Below are positions 1 through 6,462 of a DNA stretch of 8,121 bases, piece after piece. Location of the stretch: assembly GCA_945907085.1 (NCBI GenBank), contig CAMDSS010000078.1:1-8121 (forward strand), in the 5' to 3' direction. Both the position numbers and the translations under genes were made by a program. The notes beneath the pieces are model-generated. The model saw only the letters and a list, made by a program, of their open reading frames with translations. It did no database searches and was not told where the DNA came from. This DNA comes from Cyanobium sp. NIES-981 (GTDB lineage Bacteria > Cyanobacteriota > Cyanobacteriia > PCC-6307 > Cyanobiaceae). Positions within the stretch are counted from its first letter, which is position 1, and every line of letters starts with the position of its first letter.

Positions 1-690
1 CGGCGTGAGGTTGCCCCCGGCGTCGCGGTTGTACTGCATAAAAACGAGGTTGTAGAACTCGATAAAACGGCTGTCGTCCTCCAGATCAATGCCGTCATCG
101 CCCAGTTCCGGCTTGAAGTCGTAATAGATCTCCGAGCAGGGACCACAGGGGCCCGTGGGCCCCGAAGCCCAAAAGTTGTCGGCCTCATCCATCCGGATGA
201 TCCGCTTGGGGTTCACCCCCACGGTGTCGCGCCAAATCAAGGCGGCCTCGTCGTCGTCACGGAAGACACTCACCACCAGGTTTTGGGGGCTCAAACCAAA
301 GACACCCGTGCTCAGCTCCCAAGCCCACGCGATGGCCTGCTCCTTGAAGTAATCGCCAAATGAAAAGTTGCCGAGCATCTCAAAGAACGTGTGATGGCGC
401 GCCGTACGGCCCACGTTCTCGATGTCGTTGGTGCGGATGCACTTCTGGGAGCTGGTGGCCCGGGGAGCGGGCCGTTCCACCTGCCCCAGGAACACCGGCT
501 TGAACGGCAACATGCCGGCAATGGTGAGCAGCACCGTGGGGTCCTCCGGCACCAGCGAAGCGCTGGCCATGGGCCGGTGGCCCCGCTCCTCGTAGAAGCG
601 CAGGAAGGCGGCGCGGATCTCGGCCCCACTCCGGGGCCCAGCTGCGGGGCGAGGGGCCGGCTGGTTTGTCGAAGAAAAGTCAGCAGCCAT
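1..690 (-). CDS. alaS: Alanyl-tRNA synthetase, N-terminal part (cut by the left edge)
   Basis: Charges tRNA-Ala with alanine in the cytoplasm (class II aminoacyl-tRNA synthetase). Reading the minus strand from the ATG at 690-688 gives 230 uninterrupted codons with no stop before the window edge. The full enzyme is usually about 870-890 residues, so only the first part of the catalytic domain is present. Diagnostic blocks are TSSQKCIRTNDIENVGRTAR (79-98), HHTFFEMLGNFSFGDYFK (99-116), NFWASGPTGPCGPCSEIYYD (172-191) and EFYNLVFMQYNR (211-222), all hallmarks of the AlaRS active-site domain. Residues 1-20 form a Pro/Ala-rich extension before the conserved SGAEIRAAFLRFYEERGH. I chose this ATG because it sits just before the conserved region; no clear Shine-Dalgarno precedes it. 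The gene is transcribed away from the other genes of the window and would share the 691-767 interval as a divergent control region. Family assignment is very secure; the exact start is likely but not proven. Confidence 0.97.
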   Translation of the reverse strand, partial: MAADFSSTNQPAPRPAAGPRSGAEIRAAFLRFYEERGHRPMASASLVPEDPTVLLTIAGMLPFKPVFLGQVERPAPRATSSQKCIRTNDIENVGRTARHHTFFEMLGNFSFGDYFKEQAIAWAWELSTGVFGLSPQNLVVSVFRDDDEAALIWRDTVGVNPKRIIRMDEADNFWASGPTGPCGPCSEIYYDFKPELGDDGIDLEDDSRFIEFYNLVFMQYNRDAGGNLTP

Positions 691-767
691 GGCCCGGTGC
701 AGCAAAACAACCCTGGAAAGGGCATGATCGCCCAGCACAGGCCTCGCTGGCCCTTACCAGCACCGAG
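691..767. promoter_or_regulatory. Divergent intergenic interval between alaS and the hypothetical membrane protein gene
   Basis: These 77 bp separate two outward-facing start codons (alaS at 690 and the plus-strand ORF at 768), so promoters for both directions are expected here or inside the flanking 5' ends. I could not identify convincing -35/-10 pairs on either strand and mark the interval only by position. It is GC-rich and has no long inverted repeat that I could see. Confidence 0.3.
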
Positions 768-1208
768 ATGCGGTTGCAATCGATCAGCTGGGCCCTCACC
801 GCTGGAGTCACGGCCCTGGGCCTCCAAGCGGGCTGGACCTGGCTGGCATCGGGATCGTTCGTTGCTGGGCTGGAGCCAGCCCTGCGCTCCGGTGGATGCG
901 GGTTTTTCTATGGCCTTTTGGCGTTCCACCTGCAGCGGGTGGATCCCGACGACGGCCACCTGCAAGCGGGCTTGGTGGGGGCCGTCTGCGGGATCCGCAG
1001 CCTGGGGGCAGCCAGCGAACTGCCCCCAGGCTGGGCCGGTGACCTGGCCCAGAACCCAATAACAGTGATGATGGTGTTGATCCGCGGGTGGCTGCCGTTT
1101 TGGTTGCCGCTCTGGTTGCCGCTCTGGTTGCCGCTCATTGGCAGTGCTCTGGCACTGCATTCCTTGCAGTACCTGGCCCCACGCCTCCTCCCCGCACCAC
1201 GGCCCTGA
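768..1208 (+). CDS. Hypothetical small membrane protein with a WLPL tandem repeat
   Basis: I do not recognise a family. From the ATG at 768 the product is 146 residues, beginning MRLQSISWALTAGVTALGLQ, and is strongly hydrophobic. Likely membrane segments lie near residues 5-28, around the GFFYGLLAF stretch, and in the C-terminal third; a middle stretch (VDPDDGHLQ and ELPPGWAGDLAQ) is polar. Residues 108-123 are WLPF followed by three WLPL units, encoded by four tandem 12-bp repeats (1089-1136). The frame stays open upstream to a TTG at 666, but that would overlap alaS, and residues from there to 768 look non-conserved and charged, so the ATG is preferred. It ends 10 bp before the SNF2 gene and is probably co-transcribed with it. 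The good hydrophobic pattern and tight spacing support a real gene, but a chance ORF in GC-rich DNA cannot be fully excluded. Confidence 0.62.
   Translation: MRLQSISWALTAGVTALGLQAGWTWLASGSFVAGLEPALRSGGCGFFYGLLAFHLQRVDPDDGHLQAGLVGAVCGIRSLGAASELPPGWAGDLAQNPITVMMVLIRGWLPFWLPLWLPLWLPLIGSALALHSLQYLAPRLLPAPRP
1089..1136 (+). repeat. Four tandem 12-bp units (one diverged, three identical)
   Basis: Three perfect copies of TGGTTGCCGCTC occupy 1101-1112, 1113-1124 and 1125-1136. A diverged copy, TGGCTGCCGTTT, lies directly before them at 1089-1100. The unit is a multiple of three and in frame with the membrane protein, so each copy adds W-L-P-L (first copy W-L-P-F). Copy-number change by slippage would lengthen or shorten the membrane segment by four residues without a frameshift. 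Confidence 0.95.
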
Positions 1209-1218
1209 CGCCGGCTTC

Positions 1219-4200
1219 ATGAGCCTGTTGCATGCCACTTGGCTGTTTCCCCCCGAAGGCTCGGGAGGCAGGCTTTTTCTATGGGCTGATACCTGGCGCG
1301 TTGCCACCCCCGCCACACCGGAACGCGAAGCTCCCGAGCACCCGCTGGCCCTCAACGAGGACGACCTCGCCACCTGGTTAGACGACAACCACCTCTGGTC
1401 GGAGGCCCTCAGGCCCGCTCGGGCCACCCTGAGTTTGCCCAGTCGCCACCAGGCCGCCAAAGGCAAAACCAAACAAGCCGGCCAATGGAGCGGCTTGCCC
1501 CTGCAAGCCGGTGAACCCATCCCCAAGGAACCGGAGTGGTGGCCCTGGCAGGTGGATGGCTGGGCCCTCGATCCGGCCAGCGCCGCTGAATGGCTCAGTG
1601 GGCTGCCCCTGGCCGGCGACCATCCCGAAATGGCCGATGACCTGCGCTGGTGGACCCACCTGCAGCGCTGGGCCCTGAGCCTGATTGCGAGGGGCCGCTG
1701 GCTGCCCCAAATCGAAGCTGGCAAGGCCCGCTGGCTACCGCTGCTCAACCGGGAAGACGACAGGCGCCGTCTCGAAGAGCTCGCCACCGGCCTGCCCCAG
1801 GTGGCCACCTGTGCCCTGGCGGCGGGGCTCACTGGCGATCCATCCCTGGCCTGTCGCCGGCCTGGCAGCGGCCGCCTGCGGGTGGCAAGCCTGCTGGAGG
1901 CCCTGCTCGATGGCCAGCTCCGGGCGGGCTATCAGCCGTCGAACGACGGCCTCGATCCCCTGCTGGCGGCCTGGCAAAAAGCCCTGGGCAAGGGCGATGG
2001 CAGCCTCAGCCTCAGCGAAGAAGACAGCGAGCGTCTTTCCATCGCCACCCACCATTGGCGCGAAGCGGTGGCCGGCAAGGTGGCCCCCGCCAGGGCCTAT
2101 CTCGAGCTGTTCACCCCGGCTGAAGGCGAGGAGCTCTGGGAGTTGCGCTTTGGCCTGCAAGCCGAAGCCGATCCCAGCCTGCGGGTGCCAGCCAGTGCCG
2201 TTTGGGCAGTGGGAGATCGGGGCCTGCAAATGGGTGAAGTGGCCGTCGCCATCCCCAGCGAACTGTTTCTCGAAGGCATGGGCCGGGCCCTCACGGTGTT
2301 TGAACCGATTGCCCGGGGGATTGATGCCTCCACCCCGGAGGCCATGCAACTCACCCCAGCTGAAGCCTTTGTGCTGGTGCGCACCGCCGCCAGCCAACTC
2401 CGGGACGTGGGCGTGGGTGTGGTGCTGCCCCCCAGCCTCAGCGGCGGCCTGGCCAGTCGCCTGGGCCTGGCCATCGAAGCCGAACTGCCCACCAAATCCC
2501 GCGGCTTCACCCTCGGCGAAAGCCTGGATTGGAAGTGGGAGTTCATGATCGGCGGCGTCACCTTGAGCCTCAAGGACCTGGAGCGGCTCTCGGCCAAGCG
2601 CAGCCCCTTGGTGCAACACAAAGGGGCCTGGATCGAACTGCGGCCCGCCGACCTCAAATATGCCGAGCGCTTCTGCAGCGCTAAACCTGGCCTGAGCCTC
2701 GATGACGCCCTGCGGCTCACCGCCACCGATGGCGACACCCTGATGCGCCTGCCGGTGCACCGCTTTGAAGGCGGCCCCCGCCTCCAGGCCGTGCTGGAGC
2801 AGTACCACCAGCAAAAAGCCCCCGACCCCCTACCCGCCCCCGAAGGCTTTTCCGGCCAGTTGCGGCCCTACCAGGAGCGGGGCCTGGGCTGGCTGGCCTT
2901 CCTGCACCGCTTTGATCAGGGGGCCTGTCTGGCCGATGACATGGGCCTGGGCAAAACCATCCAACTGCTGGCCTTCCTGCAGCACCTCAAGGCCGAAAAC
3001 GAACTCAAACGGCCGGTGTTGTTGGTGGCTCCCACCTCCGTCCTCACCAACTGGAAACGGGAAGCGGCGGGGTTCACCCCCGAACTCGGCGTGCACGAGC
3101 ACTACGGCCCGAGGCGGCCCTCCAGCCCAGAAGCGCTCAAAAAAGCCCTGAAAGGCGTGGATCTGATGCTCACCAGCTACGGCCTCCTGCAGCGCGATAG
3201 CGAGCTGCTCGACAGCGTTGATTGGCAGGGGGTGGTGATTGATGAAGCCCAGGCCATCAAGACCCCAACCGCCAAGCAATCCATGGCCGCGAGGGATCTG
3301 GCCCGGCCCGGCAAGCTCAGCCGTTTTCGGATTGCCCTCACCGGCACCCCGGTGGAAAACCGCGTCAGCGAGCTCTGGGCCCTCATGGATTTCCTCAATC
3401 CCAAGGTGCTGGGCGATGAACCGTTCTTCCGCCAGCGCTATCGCCTGCCCATTGAGCGCTATGGCGATATGGCCTCCCTGCGCGACCTCAAGGCCCGGGT
3501 GGGGCCCTTCATCCTGCGGCGACTCAAAACCGACAAATCGATCATTTCCGACCTGCCCGAGAAGGTGGAATTGAGCGAATGGGTGGGCCTCAGCCCCGAG
3601 CAGAAAAAGCTCTACAACAAGACGGTCGAAGCCAGCCTCGATGCGATTGCCCGGGCACCCCTGGGTCAAAGCCATGGCCAGGTGCTGGCCTTGCTCACCA
3701 AGCTCAAGCAAATCTGCAACCACCCCGCCCTCGCCCTCAAGGAAGACGCCGACGCTGCCGCCCACAGCGCCACCGGCTTTGCCAGCCGAAGCGCCAAGGT
3801 CCAGCGGCTCGAGGAAATTCTCGAAGAGGTGATCGAAGCGGGGGATCGGGCCCTGCTGTTCACCCAATTCGCCGAATGGGGCCACCTGCTCAAGGCCTAC
3901 TTGGAGCGCAAGTGGCGCCAGGAGGTGCCGTTCCTCTATGGCAGCACCAGCAAAACCGAGCGCCAGGCGATGGTCGATCGCTTCCAGGATGACCCCCGCG
4001 GGCCCCAGCTGTTCCTGCTGTCGCTCAAGGCCGGTGGCGTGGGCCTCAACCTCACCCGGGCCAGCCATGTGTTCCACATCGATCGCTGGTGGAACCCCGC
4101 CGTGGAAAACCAGGCCACCGACCGGGCCTACCGAATTGGCCAACAAAACCGGGTGATGGTGCACAAGTTCATCACCAGCGGTTCGGTCGAAGAAAAGATC

Positions 4201-4320
4201 GACCGCATGATCCGCGAAAAATCCAAGCTGGCTGCTGAAATCGTGGGCTCGGGAGAGGAGTGGCTCGGCGGCCTGGACGTGGGCCAATTGCGCGACCTGG
4301 TCGCCCTCGAGGAGGCGTAA
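1219..4320 (+). CDS. SNF2-family DEAD/DEAH-box ATP-dependent DNA helicase/translocase (HepA/COG0553 type)
   Basis: A 1033-residue superfamily 2 ATPase expected to move along double-stranded DNA or remodel protein-DNA complexes. The motor spans about residue 548 to 1010. It opens with LRPYQERGLGWLAFL (548 on) and carries DMGLGKT (Walker A, 574-580), LLVAPTSVLTNW (motif Ia), DEAQ (Walker B/motif II, 675-678), LTGTPVEN (motif III, 707-714), LLFTQF (motif IV, 879-884), SLKAGGVGLNL (motif V, 935-945) and QATDRAYRIGQ with the arginine fingers (motif VI, 965-975). All key residues are intact. The roughly 540 N-terminal residues include, at about 375-510, a stretch resembling the bacterial SNF2-associated domain (PF12419); the first 350 residues match no domain I recognise. 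The frame opens at a TTG at 1138, but the ATG at 1219 begins the cyanobacterial-style MSLLHATWLF and lies 10 bp after the previous stop. It is tightly followed by the SWIM gene. Cellular role is unknown. Confidence 0.96.
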   Translation: MSLLHATWLFPPEGSGGRLFLWADTWRVATPATPEREAPEHPLALNEDDLATWLDDNHLWSEALRPARATLSLPSRHQAAKGKTKQAGQWSGLPLQAGEPIPKEPEWWPWQVDGWALDPASAAEWLSGLPLAGDHPEMADDLRWWTHLQRWALSLIARGRWLPQIEAGKARWLPLLNREDDRRRLEELATGLPQVATCALAAGLTGDPSLACRRPGSGRLRVASLLEALLDGQLRAGYQPSNDGLDPLLAAWQKALGKGDGSLSLSEEDSERLSIATHHWREAVAGKVAPARAYLELFTPAEGEELWELRFGLQAEADPSLRVPASAVWAVGDRGLQMGEVAVAIPSELFLEGMGRALTVFEPIARGIDASTPEAMQLTPAEAFVLVRTAASQLRDVGVGVVLPPSLSGGLASRLGLAIEAELPTKSRGFTLGESLDWKWEFMIGGVTLSLKDLERLSAKRSPLVQHKGAWIELRPADLKYAERFCSAKPGLSLDDALRLTATDGDTLMRLPVHRFEGGPRLQAVLEQYHQQKAPDPLPAPEGFSGQLRPYQERGLGWLAFLHRFDQGACLADDMGLGKTIQLLAFLQHLKAENELKRPVLLVAPTSVLTNWKREAAGFTPELGVHEHYGPRRPSSPEALKKALKGVDLMLTSYGLLQRDSELLDSVDWQGVVIDEAQAIKTPTAKQSMAARDLARPGKLSRFRIALTGTPVENRVSELWALMDFLNPKVLGDEPFFRQRYRLPIERYGDMASLRDLKARVGPFILRRLKTDKSIISDLPEKVELSEWVGLSPEQKKLYNKTVEASLDAIARAPLGQSHGQVLALLTKLKQICNHPALALKEDADAAAHSATGFASRSAKVQRLEEILEEVIEAGDRALLFTQFAEWGHLLKAYLERKWRQEVPFLYGSTSKTERQAMVDRFQDDPRGPQLFLLSLKAGGVGLNLTRASHVFHIDRWWNPAVENQATDRAYRIGQQNRVMVHKFITSGSVEEKIDRMIREKSKLAAEIVGSGEEWLGGLDVGQLRDLVALEEA

Positions 4321-4332
4321 CCAAGAAACACC

Positions 4333-5262
4333 ATGTCGTCATCGAACCCCTACTCCAGCAACCCGATCACCACCCAATTGGGCGACCAGGGCCTGGGCCA
4401 GCAGCCCTGGTGGGTCGAGCAGTGGATGGAGCTGATCAATGGCTACCACTTCAAAAAACGCCTCGAGCGCGCCTGGGATTACGCCCGTTCCGGCAACGTC
4501 ACATCGATTCGATTTGAAGGGCGCCGGGTGCATGCCCGGGTGCAGGGCACCGACGCCGATCCCTACAAGGTGAAGCTCTGGCTTGATGTGCTCAACGACG
4601 ACGACTGGGGCTACGTACTTGACGCCCTCACCCAAAAGGCCCGTTGGTCGGCCCAACTGCTGGCGGGGGTGATGCCCCAAGACATCGAACGGGCCTTCGC
4701 CGCGAGCGGCAAACGGCTGTTTCCGTTCAAGTTGCAAGAGGTGCGCAGCGAATGCAGCTGCCCGGATAAGGCCAACCCCTGCAAGCACATCAGCGCCGTC
4801 TACTACCTGATGGGCGATCGCTTCAGCGAAGACCCCTTCGTGCTCTTCCAGATGCGGGGCCGCACCCGGGCCCAACTGCTGGCCGATCTCGCCGTGCGCC
4901 GCCGCAAGGCCTTGGCGAAGCAAGCATTGGCCAAGAAGGCTGCCGCCAAAAAAGGCACCAAAGAGGACGCCCCAGAGACCCCCAAACCGGTGCATCCCGC
5001 CATCAAGGATCCGAACCGGTGGTGGCGCTATGGCGCAGCCCTTGATCCGGAGCTGGTGGTGATCACGCCAGCCATGGAGGGCGATACGGGCCTCGATGCC
5101 GCCGGCCCCATCCCCCTCGCCGAAGACGGGCGCTTCCCCGAGGCCAATGGCCGCTTTCTTGACCAGCTCAAGGGCCACGGCCAGCTCATGGCCACCCTGG
5201 CCATGGCCAAAGCCATGGGCACGGGGAATGGCACTGATGCAGACGACGACAGCCCAAGCTGA
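4333..5262 (+). CDS. SWIM zinc-finger protein (COG4279-like), partner of the SNF2 helicase
   Basis: A 309-residue protein of the SWIM-type zinc-finger family, which is thought to bind DNA or protein partners. The finger is CSCPDKANPCKH: Cys141, Cys143, Cys150 and His152 give the CxCx(n)CxH pattern, followed by the hydrophobic ISAVYYLMGDRF. The region before it (residues 20-140, with WWVEQWMELINGY and a basic FKKRLERAWDYA) is typical of cyanobacterial proteins encoded beside SNF2 helicases. After the finger comes a Lys/Ala-rich linker (about 190-212) and an Asp/Pro-rich tail that looks disordered. The ATG is 12 bp after the SNF2 stop; a GAGGAGG tract at 4309-4315 is 17 nt from the ATG, too far for a standard ribosome site, so translation coupled to SNF2 is plausible. 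SNF2 and SWIM genes are often adjacent in bacteria, so a joint complex is a reasonable inference, but the substrate is unknown. Confidence 0.93.
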   Translation: MSSSNPYSSNPITTQLGDQGLGQQPWWVEQWMELINGYHFKKRLERAWDYARSGNVTSIRFEGRRVHARVQGTDADPYKVKLWLDVLNDDDWGYVLDALTQKARWSAQLLAGVMPQDIERAFAASGKRLFPFKLQEVRSECSCPDKANPCKHISAVYYLMGDRFSEDPFVLFQMRGRTRAQLLADLAVRRRKALAKQALAKKAAAKKGTKEDAPETPKPVHPAIKDPNRWWRYGAALDPELVVITPAMEGDTGLDAAGPIPLAEDGRFPEANGRFLDQLKGHGQLMATLAMAKAMGTGNGTDADDDSPS

Positions 5263-5753
5263 TGGGGCCTGAGCCCTGGCTAACTGGCGACGCGCAAGCG
5301 ATCGCAGGGCAGCTCATCGGCTCTTACCGGAATGGCTTCGGGCAGCCTCTCGTCACCGGGCTCCCCGGAGATGCCAGCCGCGAGCAATGGGCACAGGCCC
5401 TATTTGCCGCCCCAATTGTGGTGCTGGCCCATGACGGCAGCCCCCTCGATCGAGGCGACGGGCCAAGGCTGATCTATGCCAATCGGGCCGCCCTCACCCT
5501 CTGGGGCCGCCCCTGGGCCGAGATGGTGGGCATGCCCTCCCAGCTCACCGCCGAACCCACCGAGCGGGCGAGCCGCCAAAGCGCCCTGACCGCAGCCCAA
5601 CAAGAAACCTCCTTCAGGGGCTACCGCGGCATCCGCATCAACCGCCATGGCCGCCGCTTCCAGATCAACAACGCCCGCCTCTGGACCCTTATAAACCCAG
5701 CGGGTCAGGCCTGCGGCCAAGCCGCCTGCTTCAGCAGCTGGTGGTGGTTGTAG
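5262..5753 (+). CDS. MEKHLA-domain (PAS-like) protein
   Basis: A 163-residue single-domain protein of the MEKHLA family (PF08670), a PAS-related fold first named from plant HD-ZIP III factors and found as free-standing proteins in cyanobacteria and other bacteria. Recognisable blocks are LIYANRAALTLWGRPWAEM (about 69-87), GMPSQLTAEPTERASRQSAL (about 89-108), FRGYRGIRINRHGRRFQI (about 117-134) and a closing GQAACFSSW. The domain nearly fills the protein; the first 45 residues are a short lead-in. Its ATG shares bases with the stop of the SWIM gene (TGATG at 5260-5264) and has no Shine-Dalgarno of its own, so translational coupling is expected. It carries no DNA-binding or kinase domain, so if it senses a ligand or redox state it must act through another protein, perhaps the SNF2/SWIM pair. 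That role is inference; the family call is secure. Confidence 0.9.
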   Translation: MGPEPWLTGDAQAIAGQLIGSYRNGFGQPLVTGLPGDASREQWAQALFAAPIVVLAHDGSPLDRGDGPRLIYANRAALTLWGRPWAEMVGMPSQLTAEPTERASRQSALTAAQQETSFRGYRGIRINRHGRRFQINNARLWTLINPAGQACGQAACFSSWWWL

Positions 5754-5931
5754 GTCGAGTCAGGCGCCACGCGCCGAGGCCTTCGGTTCTCCCACCATCC
5801 CTGTCGTAGCAACCGAACTCGGCCGTAAGGGCCGTACCAAAATGGCCGGTTCTCGCCCTGCCCGGCACCCGTAAGCGGCAGCACATTGGCGTTGCGGGTG
5901 ACTCCCGCAGATTCCAACCGGAGTTCTCACC
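5754..5931 (+). other. Structured non-coding interval: probable long leader of hsp20
   Basis: These 178 bp between the MEKHLA stop and the hsp20 ATG hold several inverted repeats. GGCGC 5763-5767 pairs with GCGCC 5771-5775 around a 3-nt loop. TTCGGTT 5782-5788 pairs with AACCGAA 5811-5817, a perfect 7-bp stem with a 22-nt loop. CGGCC 5820-5824 pairs with GGCCG 5830-5834. GCCGG 5845-5849 pairs with CCGGC 5862-5866. None is followed by a T-run, so they are not intrinsic terminators. I saw no clear promoter and no HrcA/CIRCE element. The minus strand is also open here in two frames, but neither resembles a known protein. Likely contents are the hsp20 promoter and a folded 5' leader; a separate small RNA is possible. 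Confidence 0.55.
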
Positions 5932-5934
5932 ATG
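5866..5934 (+). promoter_or_regulatory. Candidate RNA thermometer / alternative-folding leader of hsp20
   Basis: Three helices compete for the same bases. (1) CACCCGTAA 5866-5874 pairs with TTGCGGGTG 5892-5900 (9 bp, one G-U). (2) TTGCGGG 5892-5898 pairs with CCCGCAG 5904-5910 (7 bp, one G-U, TGACT loop). (3) GGTGA 5897-5901 pairs with TCACC 5927-5931 and, continuing, CTCC 5902-5905 pairs with the Shine-Dalgarno GGAG 5920-5923, with a 3-nt bulge and a 14-nt loop. Helix 3 would hide both the ribosome site and the bases touching the ATG; helices 1 and 2 would leave them free. Short leaders of this kind control hsp17/hspA in Synechocystis and Anabaena, so an RNA thermometer is a fair inference. 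Pairings were found by eye; no folding energies were computed. Confidence 0.5.
5920..5923 (+). promoter_or_regulatory. Ribosome binding site of hsp20 (GGAG)
   Basis: GGAG ends 8 nt before the ATG at 5932, an ideal distance, and is the clearest Shine-Dalgarno in the window. It fixes the hsp20 start. It is complementary to CTCC at 5902-5905, which makes it a candidate for occlusion by the leader fold. Confidence 0.8.
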
Positions 5935-6348
5935 CTGACCCTGCGCCAATCCTCTTTCGATCAACTGCAGTCGGATCTATTCCGCAAACTCGAGCAGCAA
6001 TTGCAAACCGCCGAGCGCGTGCCCAGCGCCGAAGTGCGGGAAACAGCCGAGGCCTACACGATTGCCCTCGAGCTACCGGGCGTCGACAAATCCAGCATCG
6101 ATGTCAAAGCCACCGATCGCTCCCTGGTGATCAGTGCCGAACGCCCCAATCCCCAGGCCGACCCCGCCCCCGGGGACTCCAGCCCCTTGCTCAGTGAGTT
6201 CCGCTACGGCACCTGGAGCCGCAGCTTCCGCTTCCCCGCTGGCATCAACCGCGATGCCATCGAGGCCCACTACCGCGATGGCCTCCTCACGGTGAGCGCC
6301 ACCAAAGCCCAAACCCTCACCACCGTGCAGGTGCAGGTGGAAGGCTGA
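5932..6348 (+). CDS. hsp20: Small heat-shock protein, Hsp20/alpha-crystallin family
   Basis: A 138-residue ATP-independent chaperone that binds unfolding proteins as oligomers; cyanobacterial members (Hsp17/HspA) also protect thylakoid membranes. After a short N-terminal arm (residues 1-32, with FDQLQSDLFRKLEQQL), the alpha-crystallin domain runs from about 33 to 128. It includes YTIALELPGVDKSSIDVKAT, LVISAERP, FRYGTWSRSFRFPAGI and the hallmark AHYRDGLLTVSATK (112-125). The tail TVQVQVEG carries a V-x-V pair in the place of the family's C-terminal I-x-I anchor. Length matches the small cyanobacterial class. The ATG follows GGAG by 8 nt, behind an unusually folded leader that probably gives temperature control. 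The gene has its own terminator downstream, so it looks like an independent unit rather than the end of the SNF2 group. Confidence 0.96.
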   Translation: MLTLRQSSFDQLQSDLFRKLEQQLQTAERVPSAEVRETAEAYTIALELPGVDKSSIDVKATDRSLVISAERPNPQADPAPGDSSPLLSEFRYGTWSRSFRFPAGINRDAIEAHYRDGLLTVSATKAQTLTTVQVQVEG

Positions 6349-6383
6349 GCCAAAAGGCTGAACAGCTGAGACACGAGAGTCCG

Positions 6384-6410
6384 AGCCCGGCCATGCAGCC
6401 GGGCTTTTTT
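6384..6410 (+). terminator. Intrinsic (Rho-independent) terminator of hsp20
   Basis: A perfect 8-bp stem, AGCCCGGC at 6384-6391 with GCCGGGCT at 6398-6405, closes a 6-nt loop and runs straight into six Ts (6405-6410). It lies 35 bp after the hsp20 stop and separates hsp20 from the flavodiiron gene. It is the only strong intrinsic terminator I found in the window. Confidence 0.93.
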
Positions 6411-6462
6411 GTGCCAACCCCGCACCCGTCCTACCTACAGTGAGGGTCCCTGATGGGGTGCC

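Noticed and set aside
666..767. Earlier TTG start for the membrane protein (would add 34 residues)
   Set aside because: It would overlap the 5' end of alaS, uses TTG, and adds a charged stretch unlike the rest of the protein. The ATG at 768 is simpler.
1138..1218. Earlier TTG start for the SNF2 protein (would add 27 residues)
   Set aside because: It lies inside the upstream gene in another frame, and the added residues look like read-through of that gene. The ATG at 1219 begins the expected N-terminus.
312..1832. 506-codon open frame on the minus strand
   Set aside because: It runs antisense through alaS-strand DNA, the small membrane gene and the SNF2 5' end, is rich in Arg, Ser, Gln and Pro, contains the repeat as RQPERQP-type units, and shows no domain. 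It is typical of a GC-rich shadow frame, and alaS itself is in a different frame of the same strand.
1735..4287. Long minus-strand open frames (1735-2814 and 2830-4287) opposite the SNF2 gene
   Set aside because: Gly-, Gln-, His- and Ala-rich translations with no motifs mirror the codon bias of the plus-strand helicase, whose catalytic motifs are all intact.
4339..5178. 279-codon minus-strand frame opposite the SWIM gene
   Set aside because: The plus-strand protein has a clear zinc finger and family blocks; the antisense product has none.
5754..5931. tmRNA, SRP RNA, 6S RNA or RNase P RNA gene in the structured interval
   Set aside because: None of the conserved sequence blocks of these RNAs could be found on either strand.
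5754..5931. CIRCE (HrcA operator) upstream of hsp20
   Set aside because: No TTAGCACTC-N9-GAGTGCTAA-like inverted repeat is present.
5705..5964. Two overlapping minus-strand frames across the MEKHLA–hsp20 interval
   Set aside because: Both are short (70 and 77 codons), Arg/Trp/Pro/Gly-rich, and overlap each other out of phase, and neither resembles a protein I know. I treat the interval as structured non-coding DNA, though an antisense transcript is not excluded.
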